Part shown: positions 50,917 through 60,087 of the stretch, one piece after another
How the letters are laid out: every line of letters starts with the position of its first letter
How positions within the stretch are numbered: the first letter of the stretch is position 1
Assembly: GCF_900240265.1 (NCBI RefSeq)
Contig: NZ_LT964739.1
Location: 832,580 to 896,579 of the forward strand
Direction: 5' to 3'
Source: Galactobacillus timonensis
Lineage (GTDB): Bacteria; Bacillota_I; Bacilli_A; Erysipelotrichales; Erysipelotrichaceae
DNA: 64,000 nucleotides
Notes under the pieces: generated by a model
Databases searched by the model: none
What the model saw: only the letters and a program-made list of their open reading frames with translations
What the model was told of the DNA's origin: nothing
Position numbers and translations under genes: made by a program

Positions 50917-50958
50917 AAAAAAAGCATTCATCAATTGAATGATTGATGAGTGCTTTTT
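50917..50958. terminator. Bidirectional terminator
   Basis: AAAAAGCA-TTCATCAAT pairs with ATTGATGAGTGCTTTTT (one mismatch), with T run on the plus strand and A run at the left giving T on the minus strand. Confidence 0.8.
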
Positions 50959-50967
50959 CGCCGGTGA

Positions 50968-51028
50968 ATAAATAAGAGGCATTGTCAAAGTGCTTTGGCA
51001 GGAAGCGAACTTCCCTGCGCTTATTTAT
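50968..51028. repeat. Compact nested-palindrome element of unknown role
   Basis: ATAAATAAG (50968-50976) and CTTATTTAT (51020-51028) are exact inverted repeats that enclose two further hairpins: CAAAG-TG-CTTTG and GGAAG-CGAA-CTTCC with GC extension. It can fold as a three-way junction. It lies between the terminator and tRNA-Pro. No gene is seen from 51029 to 51132. Confidence 0.45.
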
Positions 51029-51132
51029 ATAGTATGGATTACTTCAGGTCATATCCAGTGGTCCAGCGTGCCATTTTCAGAAGATCTGAAACCAAAGGGT
51101 TAATGGAAGTTCCACAACTGGTTGAGATAAAC

Positions 51133-51157
51133 AAAAGCCGCATCATTATGCGGCTTT
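51133..51157 (-). terminator. Terminator of tRNA-Pro
   Basis: On the minus strand AAAGCCGCAT and ATGCGGCTTTT form a strong stem with a 4-base loop and a T run into TTTTGTTT. Confidence 0.85.
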
Positions 51158-51165
51158 CTTAACTA

Positions 51166-51242
<77 letters not shown>

Positions 51243-51492
51243 AGCTTTGACGCAAACGATATGTTAACACAAGAGGAGGAAAAAAACTATAGAATATTTG
51301 GCTTTTTGGAAAAAATCAGGATCAAATTTGGGAACCATATATGTTCTGTCTAAGAAAAAGTGCAGGGGGTAAAACCTCAGCATCGGTCACTATACGGTGG
51401 CGGCTGTCCTTCCGGTGCGAAGTATAAGGCATCAGGGAGGTAAGAACATTGTACCGGGCCTCCCTTATTGAATTCCGGTAAGGAGGGTTCCT

Positions 51493-51591
51493 ATGACAGT
51501 AGGAGAAATGACTCTGATTGTTTCATTAATTGGAATTGTTCTCTCTGCGTTCAGCCTTGGTTACAAGGTCGGACGTGGTTCAAAAAAATGA
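51493..51591 (+). CDS. 32-residue hydrophobic peptide, candidate type I toxin, copy 2
   Basis: MTVGEMTLIVSLIGIVLSAF plus SLGYKVGRGSKK. It has a single membrane segment and basic C-terminus. Compared with copy 1 the changes are Ile3Val, Glu4Gly, Gly5Glu and Leu15Ile. TAAGGAGG precedes the ATG, and CCTCCCTTA upstream can sequester it. Confidence 0.7.
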   Translation: MTVGEMTLIVSLIGIVLSAFSLGYKVGRGSKK

Positions 51592-51665
51592 CCGCCTAGC
51601 TCTCAAACGTTAGCGGTCATTTCGTCTAACCGGAAAGGGCAGCCGTCACTGGTGACCCTTTTTTC
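51582..51665 (-). ncRNA. Predicted antisense RNA to toxin mRNA, copy 2
   Basis: The RNA is predicted from the promoter TTGCAA-16-TATACT to the hairpin TGACCGC/GCGGTCA at 51589-51619 followed by seven U. It covers the toxin 3' end. It is nearly identical to copy 1, so cross-talk between copies is likely. Confidence 0.65.
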
Positions 51666-51891
51666 ACTTTCAGTATAAGGAAAAAAAAGATAATTGCAAT
51701 CAGTGAAAATTTCTTGTTGAGATGTTGGGGAAGCGCCGGTGTTCCGCCTAAGAAAAAGTGCAGGGGGTAAAACCTCAGCATCGGTCACTATACGGTGGCG
51801 GCTGTCCTTCCGGTGTGCAGTATAAGGCATCAGGGAGGTGAGAATATTGTACCGGGCCTCCCTTATTGAATTTCCGGTAAGGAGGTATCCA

Positions 51892-51990
51892 ATGACAATT
51901 GAGGAAATGGGTCTGATTGTTTCACTGATTGGAATCGTTCTCTCTGCGCTCAGTCTTGGCTACAAGATTGGACGTGGTTCTAAAAAATGA
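51892..51990 (+). CDS. 32-residue hydrophobic peptide, candidate type I toxin, copy 3
   Basis: MTIEEMGLIVSLIGIVLSAL plus SLGYKIGRGSKK. Changes against copy 1 are Gly5Glu, Thr7Gly, Leu15Ile, Phe20Leu and Val26Ile, all compatible with a membrane segment. TAAGGAGG precedes the ATG. Confidence 0.7.
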   Translation: MTIEEMGLIVSLIGIVLSALSLGYKIGRGSKK

Positions 51991-52064
51991 CCGCCTCGCT
52001 CTCTAACGTTAGCGGTCAACTTAGCTAAACGGAAAGGGCAGCCGTCACTGGTGACCCTTTTTCC
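51982..52064 (-). ncRNA. Predicted antisense RNA to toxin mRNA, copy 3
   Basis: The RNA is predicted from TTGAAA-16-TATACT to the hairpin TGACCGC/GCGGTCA at 51988-52018 followed by six U. The loop differs from copies 1 and 2 (CTCGCTCTCTAACG on the plus strand), which may affect which copy it targets. Confidence 0.6.
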
Positions 52065-52187
52065 AGCTTCAGTATAGAAGAAATAGAGATAATTTCAAAT
52101 GGAAATGCTACAGGTTGCGGTTGATGAATAATTATGGGACATCTAATGAGTTCGATAAAACATGGAATGATGAAGCTCAATTTTCGA

Positions 52188-52700
52188 TTATAGTACGAGT
52201 GACGGTGCTGCATATACACGGCCGAGCAGCTCCTGATTGAGGGCATAGAGTCCCTTGGGATCGGATCCATAGAGCTTGTACTTCTTAATCAGATCATCGG
52301 CATTCTTTTCCTCTTCGCCTTGTTCTTTAACAAACCAGTCAAGAAACTGCATTGTGCGATAATCATTTACTGCTTTAGCCGCATCATATAATCCATTAAT
52401 CAGGGATGTAACGTAGGCTTCATGCTTTAAGCCGGCCTGCAGCGCATCCATTGGTTCTTTAATTTCTTCCATCGGTTTTTCAATCGCTTCAAAGGTGACG
52501 CGTGCACCGTTATTGAACAGGTAGGTGCGCATTAACATTGCATGGTCGCGTTCCTCCTGTGCCTGAATCGTGTACCAGTTGGCAAACCCATCCAGTCCAA
52601 TATCTTCAAAATGGTTCGCAAAATAGAGATAAAGATAAGCTGAATAAAATTCCTTGTTGACCTGGGTGTTGATCAGTTCGGCAACTTTTTTATCTAACAT
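52188..52700 (-). CDS. ftnA: Ferritin
   Basis: The 170-residue protein has the ferroxidase residues in EFYSAYLYLYFA, QAQEERDHAMLM and the later VKEQGEEEKNADDL segment. Ferritins form 24-mer shells that oxidise and store iron and protect against oxygen. AAAGGAGAATAAG precedes the ATG. A good minus-strand promoter lies upstream. It stands alone, beside the toxin modules. Confidence 0.95.
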   Translation of the reverse strand: MLDKKVAELINTQVNKEFYSAYLYLYFANHFEDIGLDGFANWYTIQAQEERDHAMLMRTYLFNNGARVTFEAIEKPMEEIKEPMDALQAGLKHEAYVTSLINGLYDAAKAVNDYRTMQFLDWFVKEQGEEEKNADDLIKKYKLYGSDPKGLYALNQELLGRVYAAPSLVL

Positions 52701-52732
52701 ATTCTTATTCTCCTTTGTTAGCTTCCGCTTAC

Positions 52733-52761
52733 TTTATAGTATGCACTGCCGTGATAATCAA
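52733..52761 (-). promoter_or_regulatory. Ferritin promoter
   Basis: On the minus strand TTGATT (52756-52761) and TATAAA (52733-52738) are 17 bases apart, about 33 bases upstream of the ferritin ATG. No clear Fur or PerR box was seen. Confidence 0.65.
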
Positions 52762-52818
52762 GCAGATACGATGAAGATTACCATCCGTATCGTCACCATT
52801 TCATGCGAAAATAAGATC

Positions 52819-53961
52819 ATGAAATTACAGAAGGTTGTCTCACTTGTTCTGATTATCGCACTTCTTGGCGGCTGCGGTGCACCGGCTGCTGTAACTTCTT
52901 CTTCTGCTCCTTCAGCTTCATCGGTTTCGACGCCGGTACCAACACCTTCTGTCTACAGCGCTGATCTTTTTATGGTCGGTGACTGTTTAATGCATCTGTC
53001 GGTAACAAATGATGGGCGTCAGGAAGATGGAACGTACGACTATTCAAAACAGTTTGCGCAGATTGCTGCAATGGCAAAGAACTATGATCTTCGCTACTAC
53101 AATCAGGAAAGCATCCTGGGTGGAGAGGAGCTTGGCTATTCCGGATATCCGCAGTTCAATACATCGGATGGGGTCGGTGAGACATTGATCCGTGATGGCT
53201 TCAATATGGTGTCTCTCGCCAATAATCATGCACTGGATATGGGGGTAGCAGGAATTGAGCATAGCATGGCTTTCTGGAGATCACATCCCGAAGTATGTGT
53301 TTCCGGCACGAACCTGTCAGAGGAAGAACGAAAGAAAATTCCCGTGATATGCGTAAATGGAATTACGGCGGCGTTTCTTTCCTGGACCTATGGCACCAAC
53401 GGATTGAATCCGCCGGCTGGTAGGGAATATCTTGTCAACGTTTATGCCGGCCATGAGGATGAGATGCTCGAGCAGGTAAAAGCCGCCGATGAACTGGCCG
53501 ATCTCGTCGTCATTGCGATGCACTGGGGAGTGGAATATACGCTGAAGCAGACAAGTGAGCAGGAACGTCTGGCGCAGGAACTGTCGGATGCCGGCGCGGA
53601 TCTGATCATCGGCTGTCATCCCCATGTGATTGAGCCGGTGACCTGGATCAACGGAAAGACGCTGTGCTTCTATTCTCTGGGAAATATGATCAGTGCCCAG
53701 ACGAAAGAGGCGACGCATATCGGCATGGCCGGCGGCGTCACGATTACAAAGACCGTACAGCCGGATGGCTCTTCTTCGACGGTATTGTCGAATCCGCGGG
53801 CAGATCTTTTCTACAACTCCTACAAAGAAGGGGCGAACGGTTTCTATGATTTCCGGGAGATTCCGTTTACGGAACTGGAAGACGCAAACATGCAGGCGAT
53901 GTATCAGAAATATCTTCCTGTCATCACGTCGCTGGACAGTACCATTTCGATCGGTGTCTGA
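52819..53961 (+). CDS. CapA family lipoprotein (metallophosphatase-like)
   Basis: The 380-residue protein has a lipobox LGGC (MKLQKVVSLVLIIALLGGC), a Ser/Pro/Thr-rich linker and a CapA domain with MVGDCLMH, NQESILGG, SLANNHALDMG, MHWGVEY and GCHPHVIEPV. The conserved Asp, Asn and His residues form a calcineurin-like metal site. The name comes from poly-gamma-glutamate synthesis, but many anaerobes have stand-alone CapA lipoproteins of unknown role. The ATG at 52819 is chosen because it begins the signal peptide; the ribosome binding site is poor. Confidence 0.87.
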   Translation: MKLQKVVSLVLIIALLGGCGAPAAVTSSSAPSASSVSTPVPTPSVYSADLFMVGDCLMHLSVTNDGRQEDGTYDYSKQFAQIAAMAKNYDLRYYNQESILGGEELGYSGYPQFNTSDGVGETLIRDGFNMVSLANNHALDMGVAGIEHSMAFWRSHPEVCVSGTNLSEEERKKIPVICVNGITAAFLSWTYGTNGLNPPAGREYLVNVYAGHEDEMLEQVKAADELADLVVIAMHWGVEYTLKQTSEQERLAQELSDAGADLIIGCHPHVIEPVTWINGKTLCFYSLGNMISAQTKEATHIGMAGGVTITKTVQPDGSSSTVLSNPRADLFYNSYKEGANGFYDFREIPFTELEDANMQAMYQKYLPVITSLDSTISIGV

Positions 53962-54071
53962 GCAGGATGGAAACGGTTTAGTGATATTTTCCGGAGGCGG
54001 GACAGTTCCATTTCGGCCCGATTGTGAGTATCATAACAATTACAACAAGAACCAAAAAAAAGGAGAATTCT

Positions 54072-56471
54072 ATGGCAGAACCGAACACTACCGTACCGGC
54101 AGTGGAGGAAAAGGGCCCCATCACTGATTCACTTCTTTCGAAGATGAATGAATACTGGATGGCGGCCAACTATCTCTCTGCTGCTCAGCTCTACCTCCTC
54201 GACAATCCTCTGCTGAAAAAGCCGCTGACCCGTGACATGATCAAGCACAAGATTGTCGGACACTGGGGCACCGTCCCGGGACAGAACTTTGTCTTCGTTC
54301 ATTGCAATCGGGTGATCAAGCGGTATGACCTCGACATGATCCTTCTGTCCGGACCGGGCCATGGCGGTAACTTCTTCATCGCCAACGACTGGCTCGACGG
54401 ATCCTATACCGACGTCTATCCTGAAATTTCGCAGGATGAAAAGGGTCTGCAGCGGATGTTCAAGCGCTTCAGCTTCCCGGGCGGAGTGCCGTCGCATTGT
54501 GCGCCAGAGACGCCTGGTTCCATTAACGAGGGTGGGGAGCTTGGTTATTCGCTGGCTCACGGCTTTGGCGCTGTTCTGGATAATCCGGATCTGATTGCGA
54601 CTGTCATTGTCGGCGATGGTGAAGCCGAGACGGGGCCCTTAGCTACGTCGTGGCACAGCAACAAGTTCCTGAATCCGATTACGGATGGAGCTGTTCTTCC
54701 GGTTCTTCATCTCAATGGATATAAGATCTCGAACCCGACTGTCCTTTCCCGCATCTCTCACGAGGAGCTGGAAGATCTGATGAAGGGCTACGGCTGGGAG
54801 CCGCACTTCGTCGAAGGCAGCGATCCGATGACGATGCACCGGCTGATGGCCGAGACGATGGATACCTGCATCGAAGAGATCAAGGCGATCCAGAAGCACG
54901 CTCGTGAAACGGGTGATGCGACACGTCCGCGCTGGCCGATGATTGTGCTGCGTACGCCGAAGGGCTGGACGGGGCCGAAGGAAGTGGAAGGCAAGCCTGT
55001 TGAGGGCTGTTTCCGTGCCCATCAGGTTCCGGTCGACATGTCAAAGCCGGAACATGTAGGCATGGTCGAGGCCTGGCTCAGGAGCTATCATCCGGAGAAG
55101 CTGTTCAATGAAGACGGTTCGCTGCGCGCAGATCTGAAGGAGCTGGCACCGAAGGGGGATCGCCGGATCGGCGCCAATCCGCACGCTAACGGCGGCAAGT
55201 TGCTGCGTGACCTTGTGGTTCCTGACTTCCGCAATTATGGCGTCAAGATGGAGGGACACGGCACTGTTACGGCACAGGATATGACGGAGCTCGGCAGGTT
55301 TGTGGCCGATGTGTTCCGTGCCAATCAGAAGAGCCGCAACTTCCGTTCCTTTTCGCCGGATGAGGCACTTTCCAATCGTCTGAACTATGCCTTTGAAGCG
55401 ACCAACCGGCAATGGGAGGCTCCGATTGAGCCGAATGATGAACTGCTGTCAAGTGATGGACGTTTCCTGGATTCGTTCCTTTCGGAACATATGTGCGAAG
55501 GATGGCTGGAAGGGTATCTGTTGACGGGGCGCCATGGCTTCTTTGATTCCTATGAGGCATTTGCGCGTATCATTGACTCGATGGCTGCGCAGCACGCCAA
55601 GTGGCTCAAGGTGTGCAATCAGCTGTCGTGGCGCGAGGAGATTGCTTCGCTGAACATCATTCTGACGTCGCATATCTGGCAGCAGGATCACAACGGCTTT
55701 ACGCATCAGGATCCGGGTTTCCTGGATCATATTGCCAACAAGAAGGCAGACGTTGTTCGTCTCTATCTTCCGCCTGATGCCAACTGTCTGCTGTCGTGCT
55801 TCGATCACTGCATCAAGTCGAAGAACTATGTCAATGTCATCGTGGCATCCAAGCATCCTCGTCCCCAGTGGCTGAGCATGGATGAGGCGGTGAAGCACTG
55901 CACCCAGGGCATCGGCATCTGGAGCTGGGCTTCAACCGATATCGGCGAGGAGCCGGATGTTGTCATGGCATGTGCCGGCGATACGCCGACGCTGGAAGCT
56001 CTTGCGGCGACATCGATTCTGCATGAATATCTGCCGGAGGTGAAGGTTCGCTTCATCAACGTTGTGGATCTCTTCAAGCTGCAGCCGGCAAGCGAGCATC
56101 CGCACGGTCTGACAGATGCGGAATATGACATGTTATTTACGAAGGACAAGCCGATCGTGTTTGCGTTCCACGGCTATCCGACGCTGATTCATGAGCTGAC
56201 CTACCGCCGCCATAACCGCGATCTCCATGTGCGCGGCTATAAGGAAGAGGGAACGATTACGACGCCGTTCGACATGCGTGTGCAGAACGACATTGACCGC
56301 TTCCATCTGGTTCAGGATGTTCTGCTGCGGCTGCCGAAGCTTGGCAATCGCGGAGCGTATCTGTATCAGCTGATGAATGATAAGCTGGTGGCTCATAAGC
56401 AGTACATTCAGGAGTACGGCCGCGATATGCCGGAGATTGAAGACTGGCAGTGGAAGCCGCTCCACGACTGA
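54072..56471 (+). CDS. xfp: Phosphoketolase (xylulose-5-P/fructose-6-P)
   Basis: The 799-residue thiamine diphosphate enzyme has [25 protein letters not shown], the ThDP segment [20 protein letters not shown] and [14 protein letters not shown]. It splits xylulose 5-phosphate or fructose 6-phosphate with phosphate to acetyl phosphate and a triose or tetrose phosphate, the core of heterofermentation. Length is as in the family. AAAGGAGAATTC precedes the ATG at 54072. Just upstream (54021-54040) an ATTGT...ACAAT inverted repeat could be an operator. A terminator follows. Confidence 0.96.
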   Translation: MAEPNTTVPAVEEKGPITDSLLSKMNEYWMAANYLSAAQLYLLDNPLLKKPLTRDMIKHKIVGHWGTVPGQNFVFVHCNRVIKRYDLDMILLSGPGHGGNFFIANDWLDGSYTDVYPEISQDEKGLQRMFKRFSFPGGVPSHCAPETPGSINEGGELGYSLAHGFGAVLDNPDLIATVIVGDGEAETGPLATSWHSNKFLNPITDGAVLPVLHLNGYKISNPTVLSRISHEELEDLMKGYGWEPHFVEGSDPMTMHRLMAETMDTCIEEIKAIQKHARETGDATRPRWPMIVLRTPKGWTGPKEVEGKPVEGCFRAHQVPVDMSKPEHVGMVEAWLRSYHPEKLFNEDGSLRADLKELAPKGDRRIGANPHANGGKLLRDLVVPDFRNYGVKMEGHGTVTAQDMTELGRFVADVFRANQKSRNFRSFSPDEALSNRLNYAFEATNRQWEAPIEPNDELLSSDGRFLDSFLSEHMCEGWLEGYLLTGRHGFFDSYEAFARIIDSMAAQHAKWLKVCNQLSWREEIASLNIILTSHIWQQDHNGFTHQDPGFLDHIANKKADVVRLYLPPDANCLLSCFDHCIKSKNYVNVIVASKHPRPQWLSMDEAVKHCTQGIGIWSWASTDIGEEPDVVMACAGDTPTLEALAATSILHEYLPEVKVRFINVVDLFKLQPASEHPHGLTDAEYDMLFTKDKPIVFAFHGYPTLIHELTYRRHNRDLHVRGYKEEGTITTPFDMRVQNDIDRFHLVQDVLLRLPKLGNRGAYLYQLMNDKLVAHKQYIQEYGRDMPEIEDWQWKPLHD

Positions 56472-56490
56472 TCGCATTAATGAATGGTTC

Positions 56491-56530
56491 CATGCCCGCA
56501 GGCGTAATGTTTGCGGGCATGATTTGTTTC
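56491..56530 (+). terminator. Terminator of phosphoketolase
   Basis: CATGCCCGCA (56491-56500) pairs with TGCGGGCATG (56512-56521), followed by ATTTGTTT. Confidence 0.75.
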
Positions 56531-56566
56531 TGAGACAAACAGGATGTTCCATCGTAAAATAGAGGA

Positions 56567-57091
56567 ATGTATAAAGGGTTCAAAATTACGGCAGGCGTCC
56601 TGTTCATGGTTCAGTCTGCGCTCTATTTGATTGTTGTCATTCTTTCTTTTGGCACCTATGCCTTTCTTCCGGTGAATATTCTGCGCTTCCCGGATCTGCT
56701 TACGGCCTTTGCGCTGCTGATCTTCGGCATCGTATTACTGCGGACAGAAAAGAGAAAAACAATATCGAACTTCCTGCTTGTGATGGCGGTGCTGACGGCG
56801 TGGTATGCGTTTGCGGAATGGGCTGTTTACAGCCCTCTTTTGTGCGTTTTGTATCTGTTCAACAGTGCCGGCTACGTGCTTCTGAGTCTGCTGGTGCGGC
56901 GGCGCCGTCTTCAGCATCTGTGGCCGGTGGCACCGTTTCTGTTTCTGAATCAGCTGTATGATGTGCTGACGACGGGCTTTTTCGGGTGGCGGAATGCATG
57001 TTATTCGGTGGCGAGCATCTGCCTGCTGCTGGCGGTGGTTTTTCTGGCCGCATCCTGTGAATTCTACTGGTACGACCGCATGATGAGGTAA
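56567..57091 (+). CDS. Hydrophobic membrane protein of unknown function
   Basis: The 174-residue protein has about five or six hydrophobic helices and few charged residues outside short basic loops (RTEKRKT, RRRRLQ). No family is recognised. GAGGA lies only one base before the ATG, too close for a usual Shine-Dalgarno. A -10-like TAAAAT (56555-56560), with GAGACA 17 bases upstream, ends 6 bases before the ATG, so it may be a leaderless transcript. It is followed 4 bases later by alaX. Confidence 0.6.
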   Translation: MYKGFKITAGVLFMVQSALYLIVVILSFGTYAFLPVNILRFPDLLTAFALLIFGIVLLRTEKRKTISNFLLVMAVLTAWYAFAEWAVYSPLLCVLYLFNSAGYVLLSLLVRRRRLQHLWPVAPFLFLNQLYDVLTTGFFGWRNACYSVASICLLLAVVFLAASCEFYWYDRMMR

Positions 57092-57095
57092 TGAC

Positions 57096-58271
57096 ATGGA
57101 CGAGATGAAGGAGTTGTTTTACCGCGATCCGTATGCGAAAGAGTTTGATGCGGAAGTTGTCCGCTGCGTGGAAAAGGACGGAAAATATCTTCTGCAGTTA
57201 AGTGACACCGCATTTTATCCGGAGGGCGGCGGTCAGCCATGCGACCATGGTACGATCGACGGCCTTTTTGTCAGTGATGTGCAGCGTGACAGGGATGGTG
57301 TGATCTGGCATACGGTCAGCGAGCCGGTTGCGGAGGGAAGCACTGTTCACGGGATCATTGACTGGAAACGGCGCTTCGACTTCATGCAGCAGCACTCCGG
57401 GGAACATCTGTTTTCCGGTTTTGTTCATCAGAAGTTCGGCTATGACAATGTCGGCTTCCATATGAACGAGAAACTGGTGATGATTGACTTTGACGGCCCG
57501 ATGACGCTCGAGGAAGCAGAAGAGATTGAACAGCGGGTCAATGAGGCGGTCTGGGCAGATCTTCCCTCCCTGATTACCTTTCCTTCCAGGGAAGAACTGG
57601 ATTCTCTTTCCTATCGCTCGAAGAAGGAGCTGACGGGGACGGTGCGGATCGTTACGTATCCGGGTGTCGATGTGTGTGCGTGCTGCGGTACGCATGTAGC
57701 ACATACGGGTGAGATCGGCCCGGTACTGATGACGGGCTTTGAAAACTATAAGGGCGGTGTACGCATCTCTCTTTTGGCAGGAAATCGGGCGATTGCCTAT
57801 ATGCGTCAGCTGCGTCACAATGCGGCAATGATTTCGCGGCTGCTGTCGGTTCCGCCGCTTGAGACAGCGGAAGCTGCAGATAAGCTGCAGGCAGAGAATA
57901 CGGCTCTTCACAACACGATCAGAGAGCTGTATCGTCTGCAGCTGGATGAGAAATACAGCAGAGTCGAAGAAAATGCGCCGCTGGTCCTCGACTTTGAGGA
58001 AGAAGGGGATCCGGTGGAGCTGCGGCGTTTCTGCAACCGTGCCGTCGAAGAGAAACGTGTCGGCGTCTGCGGCGCCTTTCTGAAGGAAGCCGACGGCTGG
58101 CGCTACATCCTGATCAGTCAGAGTGTCGATCTGCGTGCGAAGGCAAAGCAGCTAAACAGCGCTCTGAATGGCCGGGGCGGCGGAAGTGTGGATATGATCC
58201 AGGGCCGCTTCATGGCACAAGAGACGGAAATCGAGGACACTTTGAAGGCTTTGTTTACCAGTTTCAAGTGA
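57096..58271 (+). CDS. alaX: Alanyl-tRNA editing protein AlaX (long form)
   Basis: The 391-residue protein has the AlaRS-like editing domain with DTAFYPEGGGQPCDHG, zinc ligands in MQQHSGEHL (HxxxH) and VCACCGTHVAHTGEIG, and a C-terminal DHHA1-like domain ending LNGRGGGSVDMIQG. AlaX removes serine or glycine wrongly attached to tRNA-Ala. The long form with DHHA1 domain matches AlaX-L. It lies 4 bases after the membrane protein gene. Confidence 0.93.
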   Translation: MDEMKELFYRDPYAKEFDAEVVRCVEKDGKYLLQLSDTAFYPEGGGQPCDHGTIDGLFVSDVQRDRDGVIWHTVSEPVAEGSTVHGIIDWKRRFDFMQQHSGEHLFSGFVHQKFGYDNVGFHMNEKLVMIDFDGPMTLEEAEEIEQRVNEAVWADLPSLITFPSREELDSLSYRSKKELTGTVRIVTYPGVDVCACCGTHVAHTGEIGPVLMTGFENYKGGVRISLLAGNRAIAYMRQLRHNAAMISRLLSVPPLETAEAADKLQAENTALHNTIRELYRLQLDEKYSRVEENAPLVLDFEEEGDPVELRRFCNRAVEEKRVGVCGAFLKEADGWRYILISQSVDLRAKAKQLNSALNGRGGGSVDMIQGRFMAQETEIEDTLKALFTSFK

Positions 58272-58321
58272 TTTATTCCCTGTTTGTGGTTTAATAGTTG
58301 CGTTTAGGTGGGGAGAACAGG

Positions 58322-59332
58322 GTGAAACAGGGAAGCGGCAGGGAAACAAAGCGTCTTTTGACCATTATTTTGGTGCTTTTATGTCTGCTGGTTTTGTGTC
58401 TGCTTGGAGCGAGATTTCTGCCCGGAGAAGAAAAGACAAAGCAGGATGCGGAAGCGTCTGTTTCCGGTTCCGCAACTATGGCGCCATCGCCGTCAGCGCT
58501 GAGCGAAGAGGAACCTGCAGCCACACCGACGGCGACGCCGAAGGCGGTAGATCTTTCATCGCTGGAAGGCACCGAAGAGATGCTGGATGCGATTCCGGAA
58601 GATACGGATACGATTACGGCTGTGGGCTATCAGGCGAATGCGTCGGTGCTTGCGGATCTTCAGAAGGCGGTTGATACGGTCGAGGACAATGGCTATGACG
58701 CGGGCTTTGTGCTCTATGATCTGCAGACGGGAAGGTCGCTGTCCTACAATGCGGATGAATATTTCTATTCGGCGTCTTCAATCAAGGCGTTCTATATCGC
58801 TTCGACGGCGGATACGGTTGAAGGTGCACTTGCCAGTGATGGTTCGAGCATGGAACAGGCGGTACGCAACAGTGACAATGATGCGTACCAGTATCTGATT
58901 GACAAGTATTCGTTTCCTCCGATCCGGGAATGGGTTGAACAGGCCGGGGCGGATCCGGCGATTGCAACAAAGATGTATCCGTACTATGGGGCGCGCCAGG
59001 TGGCGAAGCTCTGGGCGGTGAACTACTTCTGGTTCCTGAATGATCCCGAGGGAAGAAGCTGTGCCTCGTGGTATGAGACGCCGAATGCTTCGTCGCTGCG
59101 TCAGCTGGTGGCTGAAGGAACAATGACACGCACGAAGGCGGGCTGGATCTATTACGTCGGTGATACGGCGGAGGATACGTTCATTTCGACCAATGAGGGC
59201 GGCATCGTGTATGAGGATCATCCATTCATCATCGTTGCGATGACCAATGCGCCGGCGGACTTTACGCAGCTCACAACTTTGTTTACGCCGCTGCTTACGG
59301 CGCACGATGATATGATTTCGGATCTGAACTGA
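58322..59332 (+). CDS. Membrane-anchored serine hydrolase (class A beta-lactamase-like)
   Basis: From GTG at 58322 (preceded by GGGGAG) the product is 336 residues. An N-terminal helix (LLTIILVLLCLLVLCLLG) is followed by a Ser/Thr/Pro-rich stalk and a beta-lactamase-2 domain with SASSIKAFYIAS (SxxK), NSDNDAYQYL (SDN) and KAGWIYY in place of KTG. These are the catalytic motifs of penicilloyl serine transferases. It may process cell wall peptides or degrade a beta-lactam; the Ala in KAG makes efficient lactamase activity uncertain. Confidence 0.83.
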   Translation: MKQGSGRETKRLLTIILVLLCLLVLCLLGARFLPGEEKTKQDAEASVSGSATMAPSPSALSEEEPAATPTATPKAVDLSSLEGTEEMLDAIPEDTDTITAVGYQANASVLADLQKAVDTVEDNGYDAGFVLYDLQTGRSLSYNADEYFYSASSIKAFYIASTADTVEGALASDGSSMEQAVRNSDNDAYQYLIDKYSFPPIREWVEQAGADPAIATKMYPYYGARQVAKLWAVNYFWFLNDPEGRSCASWYETPNASSLRQLVAEGTMTRTKAGWIYYVGDTAEDTFISTNEGGIVYEDHPFIIVAMTNAPADFTQLTTLFTPLLTAHDDMISDLN

Positions 59333-59346
59333 GGATAAACATAACA

Positions 59347-60027
59347 ATGAAATTTACTGAAAACAGGAAAGTTGAAAATACGTACCGGGAAAATCCGGAT
59401 CTTGATAAGGCTCTGCGCTATCGCGGCATGAATCTCTATGCGGATCAGAAGCCCTATGCACTGGTGCTGACGAAGGAAGACGGCAGTGTGTTCGGCGAGA
59501 TTCCGGTGGACTTCTATTTTGATGCGGTTGCGATCCATGAGGATGTGCTCTATGTCGGTCTGCGGGATGGTGAGGTGCTGAAATGCAGTCTCGATCCGTG
59601 CAGGGTAGAGTCAAAGTTCTTCCTTTCGCTCGAAGTGTGGCAGTCGTTATTCGATCATGAGTCGATTATCGAAGGTACGCGCCAGGTCGTGAAGCGTCAT
59701 GAGCTGGGACGCAAGGAGAATATGGCGATGGCCAACATTCTCAATGACCATTGTTTTGAAAGTGCGGTGACGCGGATCGCCGGCAATGGAGATCTGCTTG
59801 CGATCGGTGATGTGTTTGGAAGGGTCGCTGTATTTTCGATCGACGATCTGAAACAGACGGTTGATTTCGGCAGTGTTGGCGGAGCGGTCATTGATCTTTC
59901 CTGGAAGGACGATCATTCGCTGTCCGTTACATGGGTGGCTCAGAAAGGCGCGGCCGATCCGTTTGTGCTGACACAGGTTCCGGATGCGTATACAGATGAT
60001 TGTTCACTTGCGATGGTGAAGAACTGA
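59347..60027 (+). CDS. Protein of unknown function with beta-propeller-like repeats
   Basis: The 226-residue protein has repeated strand-turn patterns (VLYVGLRDGEVLKCSL, LLAIGDVFGRVAVFSIDD) similar to WD40 or PQQ-type blades, and no signal peptide. A short central helical region (EVWQSLFDHESIIEGTRQVVKRHE) separates the two. The function is not recognised. It follows the serine hydrolase by 14 bases and ends just before a terminator. Confidence 0.6.
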   Translation: MKFTENRKVENTYRENPDLDKALRYRGMNLYADQKPYALVLTKEDGSVFGEIPVDFYFDAVAIHEDVLYVGLRDGEVLKCSLDPCRVESKFFLSLEVWQSLFDHESIIEGTRQVVKRHELGRKENMAMANILNDHCFESAVTRIAGNGDLLAIGDVFGRVAVFSIDDLKQTVDFGSVGGAVIDLSWKDDHSLSVTWVAQKGAADPFVLTQVPDAYTDDCSLAMVKN

Positions 60028-60028
60028 G

Positions 60029-60049
60029 GCGGAGGAGACTCCGCTTTTT
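60029..60049 (+). terminator. Terminator before nagA
   Basis: GCGGAG-GAGA-CTCCGC is followed by TTTTT. Confidence 0.9.
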
Positions 60050-60087
60050 CATTACAATGAATGGAGACAGCAGAAAGGAACATGCAT

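Larger units (their letters stand above)
51351..51699. repeat. Toxin/antisense module, copy 2 of 3
   Basis: The same order of elements as copy 1 at 16303-16649, with near-identical 3' half. The minus-strand promoter is TTGCAA (51694-51699), 16 bases, TATACT (51672-51677). The 5' hairpin differs from copy 1 by paired changes (TGC-GGGG/CCTC-GCA), as expected if the structure matters. Confidence 0.85.
51749..52098. repeat. Toxin/antisense module, copy 3 of 3
   Basis: It lies directly downstream of copy 2 in the same orientation (start codons 399 bases apart). The minus-strand promoter is TTGAAA (52093-52098), 16 bases, TATACT (52071-52076). It is the most divergent copy but keeps all structural elements. 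Confidence 0.85.

Noticed and set aside
51603-51830. 75-codon minus-strand frame across toxin copies 2 and 3
   Set aside because: No ribosome binding site; it runs through terminators and the antisense RNA promoter.
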